Assembly (NCBI GenBank): GCA_015501075.1
Contig: JADNYJ010000513.1
Span: 1 to 22,305, forward strand
Direction of reading: 5' to 3'
Length of the DNA stretch: 22,305 nucleotides
Source: Gymnopilus junonius
Taxonomy: Eukaryota > Basidiomycota > Agaricomycetes > Agaricales > Galerinaceae
Shown here in pieces: positions 1-10,104 of the stretch. Below the pieces are notes generated by a model. It did no database searches. It saw nothing but the letters and a program-made list of their open reading frames with translations, and had not been told where the DNA came from. Each line of letters opens with the position of its first letter. Position 1 is the first letter of the stretch. The position numbers were made by a program, and so were the translations under genes.

Positions 1-1
1 C

Positions 2-1816
2 TTTGATTCGGGTGAACAGAATGCTGAACCACTGGTCCCATATTACATACAGGTCTGTCATATCACTGCCTTCAATTCTGTAGTAACCTTGCCTTTCGGA
101 TCAGGAATATCACGGGCTGTCTGCCGTGATGCGCCTTGCAAAACGATATAATGGACTTGCACTTCTTTGGGAGCACAGGTTCTACGGAGAGTCTCTTCCT
201 TTCCCAGTTAATGTACGTTTGGTGATAGCCGTCTTTACCATTTTTTTATGCACTCAGGTTATCGCTTTTAGGGCAATACGACTTCGGAACAGTGGCAATT
301 TCTCAATACAGAACAAGCGCTCGAGGATATGTTTTCTTTGCTAATTCTTTTGCTCAGTCAGAGTTGAGCGGATGGCCCTATTTCTTCTGACCCACTTCAA
401 AAATTTGCTGTCCATCCGAGCAAAACGCCCTGGTTATGCTGGAGGATCATACCCTGGCATTAGATCTGCGCTCATGAGAATCCGAAATCCTTCAGTGATT
501 TTGCATCATGGGCGTCTTCAGCACCTGTCAGGCTCAAGTTGATATGTCAGCTATTATAAAGCTGCAGAGCGTAGCATGACCCGAAACTGTTCAGCAGATT
601 GGGTTGCAGTTACCAAGTATACAGTTTTATTTTCTACATTATTTCCGGCAGTGACTCAGTCTGTTTAGGTATGTGGACGATACCCTGAGTGGCAGCAATG
701 AGACAGCCATCGTGAACATGAAATTCGAGCTTTTGAAAGCCCATCTCAGTGGTCCTGGTGGTAATACCACAGGTGCTAACGGCTTGACGATGGCAAAGGC
801 AAACAGTACCAGTAATGTCAATGCCGCAAGTGTCCTTATGGACCCGCTCAATTTCTATCAGGTATTCCATTCGCTATGATGGTAACTTATTAAAGCAATC
901 ATTGAAAATACTCCCAGTATTATGGCTTCAAGGATTCGATCCTTCCGTTTTGTAACATACTAGAATCTCAAAATCGCACAGCTGAGCCAGTGGAAGGAGG
1001 CGTTGTTGCTCAGTTTGGCATAGACATAGGCTTCAAGTCGTTCTTAACCGCGATCAGTGAAGTGGACTATGCTGCAATTCCGGGGGACCCAGATGATCCA
1101 GTACAAGACCGATCGTGGATGTGGCAATATTGTTCAGAATATGGTATGGCCCTTGGCCTAGATGTCGCTCCGAATTTTAAATGACTGATCATGATATTTA
1201 AAAAGGCTTCTATCAACGCGGAGATCCGAATAATCCGCTCTCTATAGAAACTTCATTTTTATCCCTTGAACTTTTCCAGCAGCAGTGCGATGAAACGTTC
1301 CCAAAGGGTTTGCCTTCTTCGCCCCAAGTCCAAAATGTTAACAAATATGGAGGCTGGAAAATGAACCCTTCCAATGTCATGTTTTCGAATGGAGAATGTG
1401 AGCGTTCATATTACGTGCCCAGAATTCGTCTCTATCTCTGACCGGTGAATGGCGATTTAGTTGATCCATGGCGAACAATGGGCCTTGCCTCGATTGAGTC
1501 CAATGCTCCAAACCGAAAACCTTCAGTTGCTGTTCCTGCGTAAGTCGTTTGAGGACCTGTGAACTAGACTAGAAGTACTTCTAACACAACTGACAGCTGT
1601 AACACCCCTGCATCTTCGCCTTCTTCATTCTTCGGTATAACCTACGACAATATGGTCCATGTCTCTGATATGCGCGTTCTAATTACCCCCGATGCCAATC
1701 ACAGTGACTTCAAGACCGTAGGGTTTTACAGCCCTGTATCGCAAGAGCCTTTCTTCACCGGTTTGGGCCTATTTCAGCTGGCGATGGATGAGTGGCTTCC
1801 ATGCTTCGGCAGGTAA
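2..1816 (+). CDS. Serine carboxypeptidase S28 (lysosomal Pro-X carboxypeptidase-like), 5' partial, frame broken in one exon
   Basis: A secreted or vacuolar-type serine peptidase of MEROPS family S28 (Pro-X carboxypeptidase/DPP7), entered mid-gene. Exons read: 2-52, 105-212, 272-616, 669-861, 918-1143, 1206-1397, 1461-1539 and 1597-1816; all junctions are in phase. Family landmarks are WEHRFYGESLPF (exon 2), the nucleophile motif GGSYPG (about 440-457), the catalytic Asp in FDPWR (exon 6/7 junction) and the catalytic His in NMVHVSDMR (exon 8). The last residues are LPCFGR, then TAA at 1814-1816. Exon 3 holds six reading-frame shifts, near 331-335, 385-390, 431-437, 497-503, 526-531 and 549-556, while homologous sequence continues across all of them. 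The other seven exons are clean. This is either a young pseudogene or a patch of bad sequence. The N-terminus and signal peptide lie outside the window. Confidence 0.87.
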
Positions 1817-3054
1817 TATCGTCAATGACACATTCTTTTCTTATATTGTCCATTTCGCATCATTGAACCTCGTGCAATCTGATTTGTCCTTGAGATTGGG
1901 CTTTCTGCAATTGTTATTAAGAATTCGAAGACTTTATACACATCCATCGCATTCAAGCGTCTGGATGATGATTCCTAGACCACTGAATAACTGGGTCATG
2001 TCTCAGAAGCTCTCTGTCTACTTTTACAAATGGACGGATCACAACTTGGGCAACAAGCCTCCGCAGTGGTTTACCGGCAAGGGTTCGAAGAACAAGCAAC
2101 ATTTTGATTAACCGCATATCCTCCACCTTTGGACGAAATCTTATGGTGTGGAGTTCTGGAAAGATCAAAGTGAACTTTGCTTTTGGAAGTTTCAATATAT
2201 GTTTTCAGTATTTGGGGATTAACTCGAGCACGTCAACAGCCAGGAAGCATGAGGTGAGGCTGAACGCAGTGGAATCAAAATCCCGAATTCTGCGTACTGG
2301 ATGAAAAGATAGTGTATGGAATGTATGGCATATGGGAAGGGGAAGTATGGAGGAATGGTGAGGAAATATTGTGTCATTTCAATAGGTAAATTCATGACTT
2401 CGAATGTAAATTCAGAACACGGATCACCGGGAGGCGATTCTGTGAATTTTAGGTGGAGAGAGATTGGAGGCAGACTGTATTATGGCAGTGACTGAGGTAT
2501 AGCGCCAAAAAGACATTGGCGCATGCAATGTCCTTATGGTTGACATGATTGAAATGGTCCACAGAAACTTTGAATGAAAGACAGCATTGAATTGGAGTTT
2601 GTGTATGGGTCAGAAATTTTGAGATGGGGTTTGACGGAGTTCTCAAATGTCATGCTGATATGCTGAAGCAACTATAAAAAGACTTCTGGAAGTGAAATAT
2701 TTGGGCTACTTTTATGAGCAATAACACAGATATCACCATAGAGCTCTAATACTGAGAGTGCTTGAAGAATTTCATAGACTGGAATAGGCCCATTCAATAC
2801 AGGAACAATGTGCACCAGCTTCCTCCCAATTTTCATGCTTGTCAGCCTAATTTTGCAGATTTAGTGTTTAACTGTCATAACATCTGGCTGTACATCAAGT
2901 TTGTCAATATTAATGCCCAAGGCCAGAGAACTGATAAAAACAAGCTGACCACCTATTTTTATAGGTCAAAAGGTGGTAAAAAGACTGAAAATCAGGGTGC
3001 TCTGTATACAAATACACATCCTTTCAATGGACTGGAAAAATGTTAGCCAAGGCG
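1817..3054. other. Intergenic region, no convincing gene
   Basis: This 1.2 kb region lies between the S28 gene and the tRNA and becomes AT-rich after about 2300. Open frames at 1788-2111 (+), 1953-2195 (-), 2449-2646 (-) and 2762-3046 (+) have no family match I recognise. They overlap each other or the S28 3' end and lack usable splice context. The stretch 1960-2110 is the most protein-like on the + strand, but it could simply be 3' UTR. A short inverted repeat (ACCACCT at 2948-2954, AGGTGGT at 2971-2977) could form a small hairpin. Confidence 0.5.
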
Positions 3055-3059
3055 AAAAA
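3055..3059 (-). terminator. Pol III terminator of tRNA-Ile
   Basis: There is a run of five A on the + strand, which is T5 on the transcribed strand. It lies 22 bases past the tRNA 3' end, the expected kind of RNA polymerase III stop signal. Confidence 0.6.
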
Positions 3060-3081
3060 TAGAAGAGGATCCATACAATAG

Positions 3082-3155
3082 TGGCCACCGTGGGGGTCGA
3101 ACCCAAGACCTTCGCGTTATTAGCACGACGCTCTAACCAACTGAGCTAGGCGGCC
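3082..3155 (-). tRNA. tRNA-Ile (anticodon AAU)
   Basis: On the minus strand a 74-base cloverleaf reads without an intron. The acceptor stem is GGCCGCC with GGTGGCC (one G-U pair), followed by discriminator A. The D arm is GCTC/GAGC. The anticodon stem is TCGTG/CGCGA with loop CTAATAA, so the anticodon is AAT (AAU), which reads isoleucine codons after A34-to-inosine editing. The variable loop is AGGTC and the T arm has the TTCGA box. CCA is not encoded, as expected in eukaryotes. One oddity is a T-C mismatch at the base of the T stem (pair 49:65). The internal A-box and B-box promoters are intact. Confidence 0.95.
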
Positions 3156-3346
3156 AATACGCTTGAATGGCTATTAAGCACATAAAATCTGTTGTAAATC
3201 CCAAAAAAAGAAAAAAAAGCTAAATCCGGCTGAAATCTGAAGCACAGGAAAAAATGGAAAAGAAAAAGAAATCCAAGTAATATACACCACCTCTAAATGA
3301 GTCTACATCGAGTCTTCTACTCGCCACAGCAGTGTCATGTTTAATC

Positions 3347-4418
3347 TTATCCTTCGTCCATCTCTTCACCTTCGCCTTCCTGCGATGCGCCAGACCACCA
3401 CGCGACGGGACCTAATCCCTGTTCAGCAATCGAACACTAGAAAGACGCAAATCACAACAGACAATGAACACCTAAAGCTCCACATGAAGGTAGAAGGCAA
3501 ATAAAGGCCACTCACGCAAATCATATAATTCGGCCGCTTCCCCTCCCTTTTGGCTTGCACCACTCCTTCGGATACTTTAATCGGTCCGGGTTCGTCATCG
3601 CAGAACTCGTCCGCTTCTACGCGGACGCGGACGACTTCGCCTTGGTCGATGTACATTCGCTCGGTGAGGGGTGTGTCGAGAAGTTCTGTGGCGGTTGTGA
3701 GCGTGGAGTCGGGGATCCAGAAATGGGCGCGTTCGTTTGGGTCGCTTTGGGTTTGGAAGCGGGATTATTATTAAGATAGTGGAGGGGGTTGAGGGTGATA
3801 CGTTAGTTCGTGCGAATCAATGTAGGTTATAGCGAAATGGGTGCTTACAATGCGGTGGGTTGGGGGAGGTATGATACAGGGATGAACAGGTCGTCGAAGA
3901 AGCCCAGTGTCACTGTGGATGAAGGTGAGGTCTAAGAGGGGTTCGTGGAAAGGGAGGAGAAGCTGGGACGCACGTCTTATTCCATCTTCATCTGATGATT
4001 TGACTTTGGCGATGATAACTTCAGAAGTAAACGGTCGAAACACGACAAGGCGGAACACCACTGCAATCGGCGATACAACGGAAATGCGGCATTAAATCAG
4101 CAAGGTATTCAAAAAATACAATGTAAGGACAGATAATAAGCACCTTTATACCACAGGAATCCGTCTCCGTATCTCACCTTCCCTTCACCCGCTTGGGTAA
4201 TGTCGAAAACGCAAATACACAGCCCGACGTCGTGCAACACGCGATTGGCGTATTTTTTGTTGATCTCCGCTATCAGTGCATCTTCCACCGGTGCGCCAAA
4301 GTTGGATGGGTGGATGGCCATCGTGTCCTGAGGAGTATCCGAGATGCTCGAGTCAGCATGACCAATCCACAGAAACCACAAGACGACGACGCACTTTGAC
4401 GACGGAAAGACAGAACAT
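3347..4418 (-). CDS. RPC25: DNA-directed RNA polymerase III subunit RPC25 (RPC8/POLR3H)
   Basis: This is the Pol III stalk subunit that, with RPC17, helps initiation; it is the nuclear counterpart of RPB7. Six exons: 4418-4395, 4327-4144, 4060-3974, 3912-3849, 3744-3516 and 3436-3347, giving 225 residues, close to the usual length. The N-terminal RPB7-like domain has HPSNFGAPVEDALIAEINKK, VGLCICVFDI and the hallmark GDGFLWYK. The C-terminal S1/OB-fold part has FRPFTSEVI, FFDDLFIP, ERAHFWIPD, GEVVRVRVEADEF and the terminal IAEQGLGPVAWW, followed by an acidic tail. All splice phases match without any frame correction. The start is chosen because exon 1 supplies the eight residues (MFCLSVVK) that RPC25 proteins have before this domain. 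The gene shares a 335-base head-to-head promoter with the carrier gene at 4754. Intron 4 (3745-3848) contains a good branch sequence (CTAAC). Confidence 0.95.
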
Positions 4419-4753
4419 GGTGGACGTTGCTCTGGAACGAACGTGGGCGAGGCAAAGAATAGAAAGGCTACGAGCTCATGGGTGCTGTCAGATAAATAGC
4501 AAGGCGAACGTTGACGCTGCCAATTGGGTTTTTCGGACAAATCTTATCGGCTGCCTGCCTGTTTGGTTCCGTCCCACGTGATACGAAAAAATCACCCGGC
4601 AAATTTGGATTTCTGAACTTGTCACTTTTCTCCCGCCTGGTCTCTTTTTTTTTCTCCGTTCTTTGGGCTCGTATATTGCGCGGAACTTTGGATCATTTTC
4701 CCCTAATTTTCAGAGACTCCTGGGAGGAAATAGCTCGTCTGGCTTGAAACGAT
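4419..4753. promoter_or_regulatory. Bidirectional promoter between RPC25 and the mitochondrial carrier gene, with CACGTG E-box
   Basis: This 335-base interval separates two divergent start codons, so it must carry both promoters. It holds a perfect CACGTG E-box at 4575-4580, roughly midway, the kind of site bound by bHLH factors (Cbf1/Pho4 types in yeasts). A pyrimidine-rich stretch (about 4626-4660) lies upstream of the + strand start. No clear TATA box is seen for either gene. Any role for the E-box is inference. Confidence 0.5.
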
Positions 4754-5968
4754 ATGGCGACGTTGCCTCCGATTCCCTCACCACCGCAAGAGCTCAAAAA
4801 GCCAAGTCCATGGCTGCATCTCGTAGCTGGAGGGTAAGGGCATCTACACCACTATTCACCCCAATATGCGTTCTAACCACCCACATTTCTGGCAGACTCG
4901 GAGGGATGTGCGGTGCAATTGTTACGAGCCTTTTGACGTCGTCAAGACACGATTGCAGTCCGACCTATTTCGCCAAAAACACCCAGCACACATTGGGGTA
5001 TTAGGGCACAGTGGGGGCGCTAGCAGCGTCATGATGGGCAGCATACCGCGTTCATCGACGAACCTGCTGTACAACTTTGTAGAAACGGGCTACATCATCC
5101 GGTATGTCTTAAAGTTCTTCCACATACTGCCCCCTTTCCATTTACAACAGCTCCTCCTTTCTTTCAACAGAGACATATACCGCGAAGAATCTATCCGCGC
5201 GCTGTTCAAAGGCCTGGGACCCACCCTCGTCGGTGTCATCCCGCGCGATCCATCAACTTCTTCGCATACGGTAACGGCAAGCGCATCATCGCCGAAAAAT
5301 TCAACAATGGGCAGGAGAACAGCTTTGTGTACCTCGCCGCAGCTGCCATCGCCGGTATCGCCACCGGAACGGCGACCAACCCCATCTGGGTCGTTAAAAC
5401 TCGGCTGCAGCTCGCACATGGCGATAGGAAAGACAAGGTCCTTGGAGGAAGCTGGGCGTGTATAAAGAAGATCATGCGCGAGGAGGGCGTGAAGGGGTTC
5501 TATAAGGGTTTGAGTGCGAGTTATTTGGGGTTACAGAGAGCACTATTCAGTGGGTGCTTTATGAGAGGCTAAAGAAGCTGAGCACGGCTGCGGAGGGCAG
5601 GCAGGGCGCGGTGTGGCAGTGGCTTGGTATGCTTGGTAGTGCGGGTACGGCCAAGTTTGTGGCCAGTATGATCACATATCCTCACGAGGTACGTGTTGTT
5701 TGGCTTCTTTTCGTTACTTAACCCTGACATTCATTTCTTTCAGGTTTTACGCACCCGCCTACGACAGCCAAGCGTGAACGGTATAGTCAAATACACCGGA
5801 CTCTGGCAGACACTGAAGCTCGTTATCCACGAAGAAGGCGCGCGAACCCTCTATAGCGGGCTGAGCGCACACTTGATGCGTGTCGTTCCCAATGCAGCGG
5901 TCATGTATTCGATCTACGAGGGCTTGATCAGATGGAGCAGTTCTTCCGGAAGTGCGTTGAGCTCATGA
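4754..5968 (+). CDS. RIM2: Mitochondrial pyrimidine nucleotide carrier, RIM2/SLC25A33-36 type (three single-base frame breaks)
   Basis: This is an inner-membrane carrier of the SLC25 family; RIM2-type members exchange pyrimidine nucleotides for mitochondrial nucleic acid synthesis. Exons: 4754-4833, 4896-5101, 5171-5688 and 5744-5968, about 343 residues. All three carrier repeats are visible. Repeat 1 has GGMCGAIVTS then PFDVVKTRLQ. Repeat 2 has GLGPTLVGVIPARSINFF, then TNPIWVVKTRLQ, whose tryptophan in place of the acidic residue is typical of pyrimidine carriers. Repeat 3 has YPHEVLRTRLRQ and ends with YSGLSAHLMRVVPNAAVMY. Three single-base losses break the frame, near 4929 (in the first signature), 5244-5248 and 5526-5531 (a G run). 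Homology continues across each, so these look like sequence errors. The start ATG gives a short proline-rich lead followed by WLHLVAGG. Confidence 0.92.
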
Positions 5969-7400
5969 TGAAAGTGGAAGGGTGCTCCCGTTTCTTTCCT
6001 CTCATTGGTTCCTCCTCATCGTCGTTCATTTTCTGCATCATCCACCCCATCCGCCTGCCTCCAGGAGAGCAAGGCGAATTCCATTGGCCGATAATTACAG
6101 TCGCCCTCTCGTATGCCCAAACTCACCGGTGTGTACACACCCCCAGCCTAATTCATTGTATCTCCTGGGCGTTACCGTCAACCTCAGTCAACGCACGTTC
6201 TTGGTCCTTTACTCAGCATTCTGCAGTTGCCTGTCTATCATCCCTTCCTCCTCTCCCCTGCCCACATCTTCATCTCATGCCACGCTATTTTGAGGTGCCC
6301 ACTCTCCAATGCCGTTCGAGCGTGCCTACACACCCTCGATGACGCGTACTCTCCATCCTCCTTCAAACTTTCAATGCACGCCCCTTGTTATATATACACA
6401 TGCCGTACCTATGCCGCGATCCATTGCCTTATCCTATCCTATGATAGAAGTCAAAAGTCAAAATCCGCCCCTCAGCGTATAAGCCTGTGGGAAGGATATC
6501 CTGGACTACTTCGAGGTATCATCTTCAATAGAACATGTAGTCCCGTTCTCACTCGTACTCGTACTCGTACATACATATATATACCATTTCTTGGTACCAC
6601 ACCCCCACCCCACTCTTCACTTTTCATTGGCTTCACTCCTCATTATGCATGCACTTTGCTTCGCTTTATTACATAGTCATAGTCTGTTTTATACGTTATA
6701 CTCAGAGCTTTACTTACAGTTCGCTATTGTATATAGATTTACTTAATACTGTTCCTCTCATTCGTACTTACTCATAAGTCACTTAAGTAGATCCAATGCG
6801 TTTCTTTTATTCATGTGTGTTTTCAAGTAAGTCATTGATGTTTTTGTCGCTGCTTCGCATTCTCCGCTTTGGTTCGAGCTTCAATAATATAAACTGATAT
6901 GAGCGGTGTACAGGTTTGAAAGGAATACTGGATTATTTAAATATATACTAAAAATCTTTTGACAAACATAAATCCTTCCCGCGGAATGCATTGTAAGTTG
7001 GATCGAGGGGAATATTATTCTTACTAGTGATGCAGCATTGATTAACTACCGCGGGATCACCTGCACGCACTCAGATAGGGTTTCCGGAGTATAGTCCTAT
7101 AATCCCATTCGTCGTTATTGCCTTACTATAAATTGACAAGGGGAACTCGGGAGAACGGTAGATGAAGGTCGAGATAAGATAGATTACGTCCGATGCTTGG
7201 GTTCTACTTAACTTATAAATGCTAGTCGAAATACTCCGATAATAAACTTGAGCGGTTACTAGCGGCTTGGCTGTTACGGATCCTGTCGTGGCATATATTC
7301 TATACTCAATTTCGTTTAGCAGATAAATACTTCCCACCTGAGAGGCGAGTACTTGCTCTAGATCTTGTAAACTCCCCTACGTCAACCCCGAGTCTCTGCG
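5969..7400. other. Intergenic region: carrier 3' flank and GST upstream region
   Basis: These 1.4 kb have no gene I can support. The first 400 bases are C/T-rich and give long open frames (5932-6342, 5982-6293, 6227-6676) only because stops are rare in that composition. A small tandem repeat (CTCGTA, three copies, 6552-6569) is followed by a short AT repeat (6571-6583). From about 6700 the DNA is AT-rich. A minus-strand frame at 7071-7337 (88 codons) resembles no family I know and probably lies within GST upstream sequence. Confidence 0.5.
6552..6583. repeat. Microsatellite: (CTCGTA)3 followed by (AT)n
   Basis: Three perfect copies of CTCGTA run from 6552 to 6569, then a short ATAC/AT stretch. 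It is a simple repeat in non-coding DNA. Confidence 0.7.
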
Positions 7401-8256
7401 ATGACCATCATCTTCTACGATGTACTCTCAGATACACCAGAAAAGGCGTGGTCTGCAAATACATGGAAAGTCAGGTACGTCCCCTTTATCAAACTCCGCA
7501 ATCTGGAGAGTTCGAGGACATCGTCCCTTCATACCAACGTTTTATCAAATACGCCCAATCTCACTCTTTGGCAACAGGTTCGCTTTAAACATCAAAGGCA
7601 TCCCATACAGAACCGAATGGGTCGAATTCAAAGACGTCCAGGCGCACTGCAAAAAACTGGGCATCCCTCCTACTTCCACAAACGCAGACGGTAGCCCATT
7701 TTACACCCTCGCGGCCATCTACGATCCTTCCACGGGAAAATACCTCTCCGAGTCCATCCTCATCGCTGAATACCTCGAAAAAACATACCCCGACACGCCT
7801 TCGCTATTTCCTTACAACACACACGCGCTTCAAGTGTCCATGATGCAGTTGTTCAGAGCGCACTTGACGCCTTCTTTCTGGATGTTCAGCATCCCAGCCG
7901 CACACCGCAAAGTCACTCCGGCCAGTCAAGAGTATTACCGTCAGACGAGGGAACAGTGGTTCGGAAAGACGATGGAGGAACTCTTACCCAAAGGCGACAG
8001 AGCGGTAGTGGAGTGGGAGAATTTTAAGAACGCGCTGGGGAAGGTAGACGTGTGGTATTCGAAGAATGGGGGCAAGGGGTCTTTTTTGCTTGGAGAAACT
8101 GTGTCGTGGGGTGATATTTTCATCATGGCGTATTTTATGTGGATGAGAGTTATTTGGGGAGAGGATAGCAAGGAGTGGAAGGATGTTATGTCGTGGCATG
8201 GAGGGCGATGGAAGAGTCTGTTCGAAAGTTTCAAGGGTTACATGGCCATCCATTAG
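7401..8256 (+). CDS. Glutathione S-transferase, fungal GSTFuA/UstS-like
   Basis: A cytosolic glutathione transferase of 250 residues in two exons, 7401-7474 and 7578-8256 (intron 7475-7577, GT-AG, phase 2). Exon 1 opens with MTIIFYDVLSD and the splice restores WKVRFALNIKGIPYRTEWVE, the first strand and helix of the thioredoxin-like N-terminal domain in this fungal group. YLSESILIAEYLEKTYP (about residues 85-100) carries the Glu-Ser pair that holds the gamma-glutamyl end of glutathione. The C-terminal half is all-helical, with the late SFLLGETVSWGDIFIMAYF segment typical of the GST C-domain. No frame correction is needed. Members of the FuA class in wood-rot fungi bind wood extractives or act on ether compounds; that role is inferred here, and the substrate cannot be read from sequence. 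Confidence 0.9.
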
Positions 8257-10104
8257 CCGTCACTTGTGCTGCAAATAAATTTTTGAATAACTCGTTTGTA
8301 GCTGTGGTCAAGTTAAAACGCAAAACATCAGCCGAGGGCCATAATAAGAGATTGATCTGGGTACCAGAGCGGTCCTTTGTCCCTTCGGGCATGGAATATG
8401 TGCCTGTAAGAGATTTTCGACGAAGCGAGGATGCAGTCAGTTATGAAAAAGGGACTGTTCATGCGTAAAAACGTACGCCGATTTAGGGGTCCAGGGCATG
8501 TTCTGGGTAAAGCCTAAGACTTGGGGGTGAAAAGCTACTTAAGACCTTCTTGGAGACGGAGCGATCTGTGATAGTACGATATAACTAGATCGTTATCCGT
8601 CCATGTGGCCTTGTTTTTTTGGTCCGCTTAAGCAGGAAAGGCAATCCTTGAATCCATACGCCAGAGCTAGAATTCTAGGAACATGATCAAATTTCGCACA
8701 ATCCTCTGTGGATAAAAGACAGTGATATTGAGGCTATGTGGTCCTCCAGCCAGGAGCAAAATTTCTTTGACGAGAAAGGGGAACGACCAAGGCGATTGTC
8801 ATGCGCAGCAAATTTATACGCGAATCCAAGCGAAAATCCTCCAATCTTGAACAGGACAAATATAGGCCCTGTCAAATAGGACTAGTAATGTGGGCCTTCC
8901 ATGAAACGGACTGGGCAAAATTACAGCGTTGAATTGAAGCTGTAAAGTTTACCAGAAATTTTTTGAAAACACTCGATAAAGAGCTCCGATTGTACAGGAT
9001 TGCTTATTAGTCTTTCAGACGATGGTCTCTCCGCATCGTTGACAAATCATCCGCCAGAAAGAAGAGCGCGTCGCGGATGGGCGGCTAAACTCAAACATGC
9101 TCTGCTGGAGCGACGGAGTCTGTAGACTTCCATAGCTAGCACAATAACTTAAAGAGAAGGGACAGGACCAAAGAATTATAGAACAGGACTCGAGAAAACA
9201 GACGCCAACCGGCACCGCACAATGAGGTTTTGAGGCGGAGGTACAAGATAATGTGAATCACTACCCCGGGGGCTCGACGGAGAGTAGCAGAGAGGATTTT
9301 GAGATGTAAAATACCGAGATATTGATACACTCGGAACCGCTATTCCAGCTGGTCACCTAGAGAAGTTTTCAAATGGAAAAGGAGGAACGGCGATTTCGGC
9401 AGTCCAAGCCGATCATAACGTCACGTGCTATTTTTGCCACACTGCCGCCATCTCGTTTCGGAATCCAAGTTCACTTTTGTAACCAAACGAAAATCTGCCA
9501 CCCAGGCCAGAAGGAGCCCCAGTTCCTTGTCATGTTCTGGAAGGCTTTAACGGCATGCTACTATCGGAAATAGGGCTCATGTCTTACCAGTCCTTATTCG
9601 TACTATTCCTCGTCCTTGTCAAATTTGGAATTCATTTGCTGGACGTTGCAGACCCCTCAAGGTATTGGAAATTGATAAAACTGCTCTCTGTGGCAATGTG
9701 ATCCTCTCTCTTATATCTCCAGAAATTCTTGGATTGAAAATAATTCTGTTCTATTCGTGCTTTTCTTATCTTTCCTTGGATCTGATTCCGTTGCGTCGAC
9801 TTCGATCTCAGTCCATCAATTCGCGGATCCTCCAGGGCCGAATGAATTGCGAGGATGCTTGAAATCTCGACATGCGTCTATTGGTCGGCAACCCTACCTT
9901 CTTCCCTATTACTTGACGGCGCTCCTCGCGTCAAAAAAGACTTCTTGGACCCTTCTAACCTTCCGGGCCTTTGGAGTGTGATTTAACGCGCCAACCTTAG
10001 TCCACCTTGATCATTCTTACTTTTCCTGCCTCTTTTCTTGATAAAAGCTCTTTGAGCTTTACCTCGTCTTCGTTCGAGCCCACTGTCTTTTTACGTGTCG
10101 TACA
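8257..10104. other. Gene-poor interval with unassigned open frames
   Basis: These 1.85 kb start with the GST 3' flank (AATAAA at 8273-8278). Two + strand stretches look mildly protein-like: 8679-8879 (67 codons, no early ATG, ends VK then TAG) and 8967-9125 (53 codons, with an Arg-rich PPERRARRGW segment). Both are in the same frame, separated by several stops. I recognise no family in either, so they may be chance or remnants of a decayed gene. Other frames (8687-8875 and 9015-9330 on the minus strand; 9373-9573 and 9665-9981 on the plus) are also unassigned. The last 150 bases should hold the promoter of the next gene. Confidence 0.45.
10041..10047 (+). promoter_or_regulatory. TATA-like box of the DUF6534 gene
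   Basis: ATAAAAG lies 64 bases upstream of the ATG at 10105, after a C/T-rich stretch. The spacing is plausible for a fungal TATA element. Confidence 0.35.

Noticed and set aside
1953..2195. 80-codon minus-strand frame downstream of the S28 gene
   Set aside because: It is mirrored by an equally open + strand frame, has no recognisable family and no promoter or splice evidence.
5932..6676. Three long overlapping + strand open frames after the carrier gene
   Set aside because: They lie in a C/T-rich 3' flank where stops are rare; the translations are Ser/Pro/His/Leu-rich with no domain and no splice logic.
7071..7337. 88-codon minus-strand frame upstream of the GST
   Set aside because: Considered as a transposon or helicase fragment, but no motif supports it; composition is that of AT-rich intergenic DNA.
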